Shown piece by piece: positions 15,418 through 16,308 of a stretch of 16,308 bases of DNA. The stretch spans positions 1 to 16,308 of the forward strand of contig CBDUWP010000029.1 of the NCBI GenBank assembly GCA_965370955.1, read 5' to 3'. The notes beneath the pieces were generated by a model, which did no database searches, was not told where the DNA came from, and worked only from the letters and a program-made list of their open reading frames with translations. The position numbers and the translations under genes are program-made. The DNA is from CBDUWP01 sp965370955 (GTDB lineage Bacteria > Planctomycetota > Phycisphaerae > Sedimentisphaerales > Anaerobacaceae). Position 1 is the first letter of the stretch. Each line of letters starts with the position of its first letter.

Positions 15418-15918
15418 TTAATAAATGTATTTTAGATTCATATCGATATCCCAGAGGTTTTTGGCTTGCTTTTTCTTACGCAATTTTATTCTGTCACATT
15501 TGAGGTCCGGCCATCTAAATTGAAGCATCGAAACAAAACGAGAAAATTTGACAATGTCAACGTCCTTCAATGAAACTGTTGCTGATTGACTTTTACCTTT
15601 GCGGCTCTTGATTGCGCCTTTGGTGTTGAGTGTGCAGTTTTTAGCGGGGATCTGGCAAATAGTAGAAGTTTTGCTGATGACATCGTAATATTTGAATATT
15701 GCGCGACCATCTTTGGTCTTGGCATAGTTCATGATCTCTGGATCCAGTTTGAGTATCTCAGTTATCTTTCGCTGAGAATCCTTGAATTGTGTCTGTCTTG
15801 TGGAAATGTTATCCTTAACATTAGGAGCAGAAATCGACCAAATGACTAAAGGCCAAAGGCCAATCAATACCGGAATAATTATGTAATATACAATTGGATT
15901 ATTGTAAAAGTTTTTCAT
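15418..15918 (-). CDS. GspM/PilO-like inner-membrane platform protein
   Basis: This is a bitopic protein of 166 residues: a short cytoplasmic N-terminus, one membrane helix at about 9-30, a short coiled-coil segment (36-58) and a periplasmic alpha/beta domain (about 75-166). The pattern VSLKDVDIVKFSRFVSMLQ followed by a beta strand, then WDIDMNLKYIY, is like the ferredoxin-like fold of GspM and PilO. These proteins pair with GspL or PilN to connect the assembly ATPase to the periplasm. AGGAA at about 15929-15925 (minus strand) gives the ribosome site and overlaps the stop of the gene before it, so translation is likely coupled. The assignment is by architecture and neighbours; sequence identity to the classical proteins is evidently low. 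Confidence 0.65.
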   Translation of the reverse strand: MKNFYNNPIVYYIIIPVLIGLWPLVIWSISAPNVKDNISTRQTQFKDSQRKITEILKLDPEIMNYAKTKDGRAIFKYYDVISKTSTICQIPAKNCTLNTKGAIKSRKGKSQSATVSLKDVDIVKFSRFVSMLQFRWPDLKCDRIKLRKKKQAKNLWDIDMNLKYIY

Positions 15919-15927
15919 TTTATGTTC

Positions 15928-16308
15928 CTATTTGTCACTGGATATTTTCAGGCTGAAACGGTCACTGTTGCCGTCTGATTTATATTGCTGCTGACTTATC
16001 TTCATTTTTTTCTCAATCGCTTTGAACATCGCTAATGTCTGCTTGCGGCCGGAAGTTGAGCCTGTTACTGTTATCGTGGCGGAATTGAGGGTGATTGTGT
16101 CTATGGACAAATCGGTCTTTTCGGCACAATCATTGAAAGCTGCCAGTACCTTTGTTAAGCGATCCGGTATCGATTCTTGGCCAAAGCCAGTTGTTTTGCC
16201 GCTCTTTAAGGCTTTGAGGCGATTTAAGGTCTTGGTTAGATTCTTAACTGGATTGGAACGATTTGGAGGGGATTTGCCTCGCATGACGGCTTTGTAATCT
16301 TTGGCAAA
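15928..16308 (-). CDS. C-terminal part of a GspL/PilN-like secretion or pilus assembly protein (5'-truncated)
   Basis: The frame stays open to the window edge, reading FAKDYKAV before the first internal methionine, so the true start lies outside. An ATG at 16284 is probably internal. The visible 126 residues show a linker with PPNRSNPVKNLTKTLNRL, then a small alpha/beta domain with SIPDRLTKVLAAF, IDTITLNSATITVTGSTSG and a closing FSLKIS strand. The TITVTGST strand, the helix TLAMFKAIEK and the final strand match the periplasmic ferredoxin-like domain of PilN or GspL. Its stop (15928-15930) overlaps the ribosome site of the GspM/PilO-like gene, as expected for the usual L-M or N-O gene order. 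The protein would be part of the inner-membrane platform of a type II secretion or type IV pilus-like machine. Confidence 0.65.
   Translation of the reverse strand, partial: FAKDYKAVMRGKSPPNRSNPVKNLTKTLNRLKALKSGKTTGFGQESIPDRLTKVLAAFNDCAEKTDLSIDTITLNSATITVTGSTSGRKQTLAMFKAIEKKMKISQQQYKSDGNSDRFSLKISSDK

Overview
The window looks like part of a bacterial chromosome that is AT-rich and rich in A-tracts. A Planctomycetota member near Phycisphaerae/Sedimentisphaerales fits best. The main pointers are a 700-residue site-2 protease with several PDZ-like repeats next to dxr, a DUF1573 lipoprotein followed by a multihaem cytochrome carrying a PCGCSGGQLGG motif, and divergent type II secretion/type IV pilus-like inner-membrane proteins. 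This placement comes from gene content alone and is only moderately certain.

Layout, left to right. (1) 1-2923, plus strand: the 3' two thirds of dxr (isoprenoid precursor synthesis), then an RseP-like intramembrane protease. (2) 2984-8355, plus strand: a compact cassette made of a PLP enzyme of the serine hydroxymethyltransferase fold with changed active-site residues, a DegT-family sugar aminotransferase, a GT2 glycosyltransferase with a two-helix membrane tail, an LPG_synthase_TM-type membrane protein, and a zinc-ribbon plus SAM methyltransferase. A GT-C membrane glycosyltransferase on the minus strand (8352-10034) converges on it with overlapping stop codons. Together these read as a small pathway that makes an amino sugar, loads it on a lipid carrier, flips it and transfers it to a glycan or protein; the actual sugar is unknown. 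(3) 10231-13807, plus strand: a DUF1573 lipoprotein, a tetrahaem cytochrome with an extra N-terminal domain, and a GspC/PilP-like single-pass protein with a long charged tail. (4) 13892-14137, minus strand: an 81-residue protein with ten cysteines. Its leader holds a good sigma70-like promoter, a palindrome over the -10 box, and two abutting hairpins, the second of which pairs with the Shine-Dalgarno sequence. (5) 14389-16308, minus strand: the end of a GspL/PilN-like gene, a GspM/PilO-like gene and a polytopic membrane protein of unknown function, probably one operon.

The most interesting items are the self-contained regulatory leader of the Cys-rich gene, the SHMT-fold enzyme that has lost three substrate-pocket residues and sits in a sugar cassette, and the secretion-type genes split between two loci. 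No tRNA, rRNA, CRISPR array, insertion sequence or phage gene was seen. The only gene-free stretch close to or above 200 bases, besides the divergent intergenic region 10035-10230, is 14138-14388. Its right-hand part (14239-14388) shows nothing convincing.
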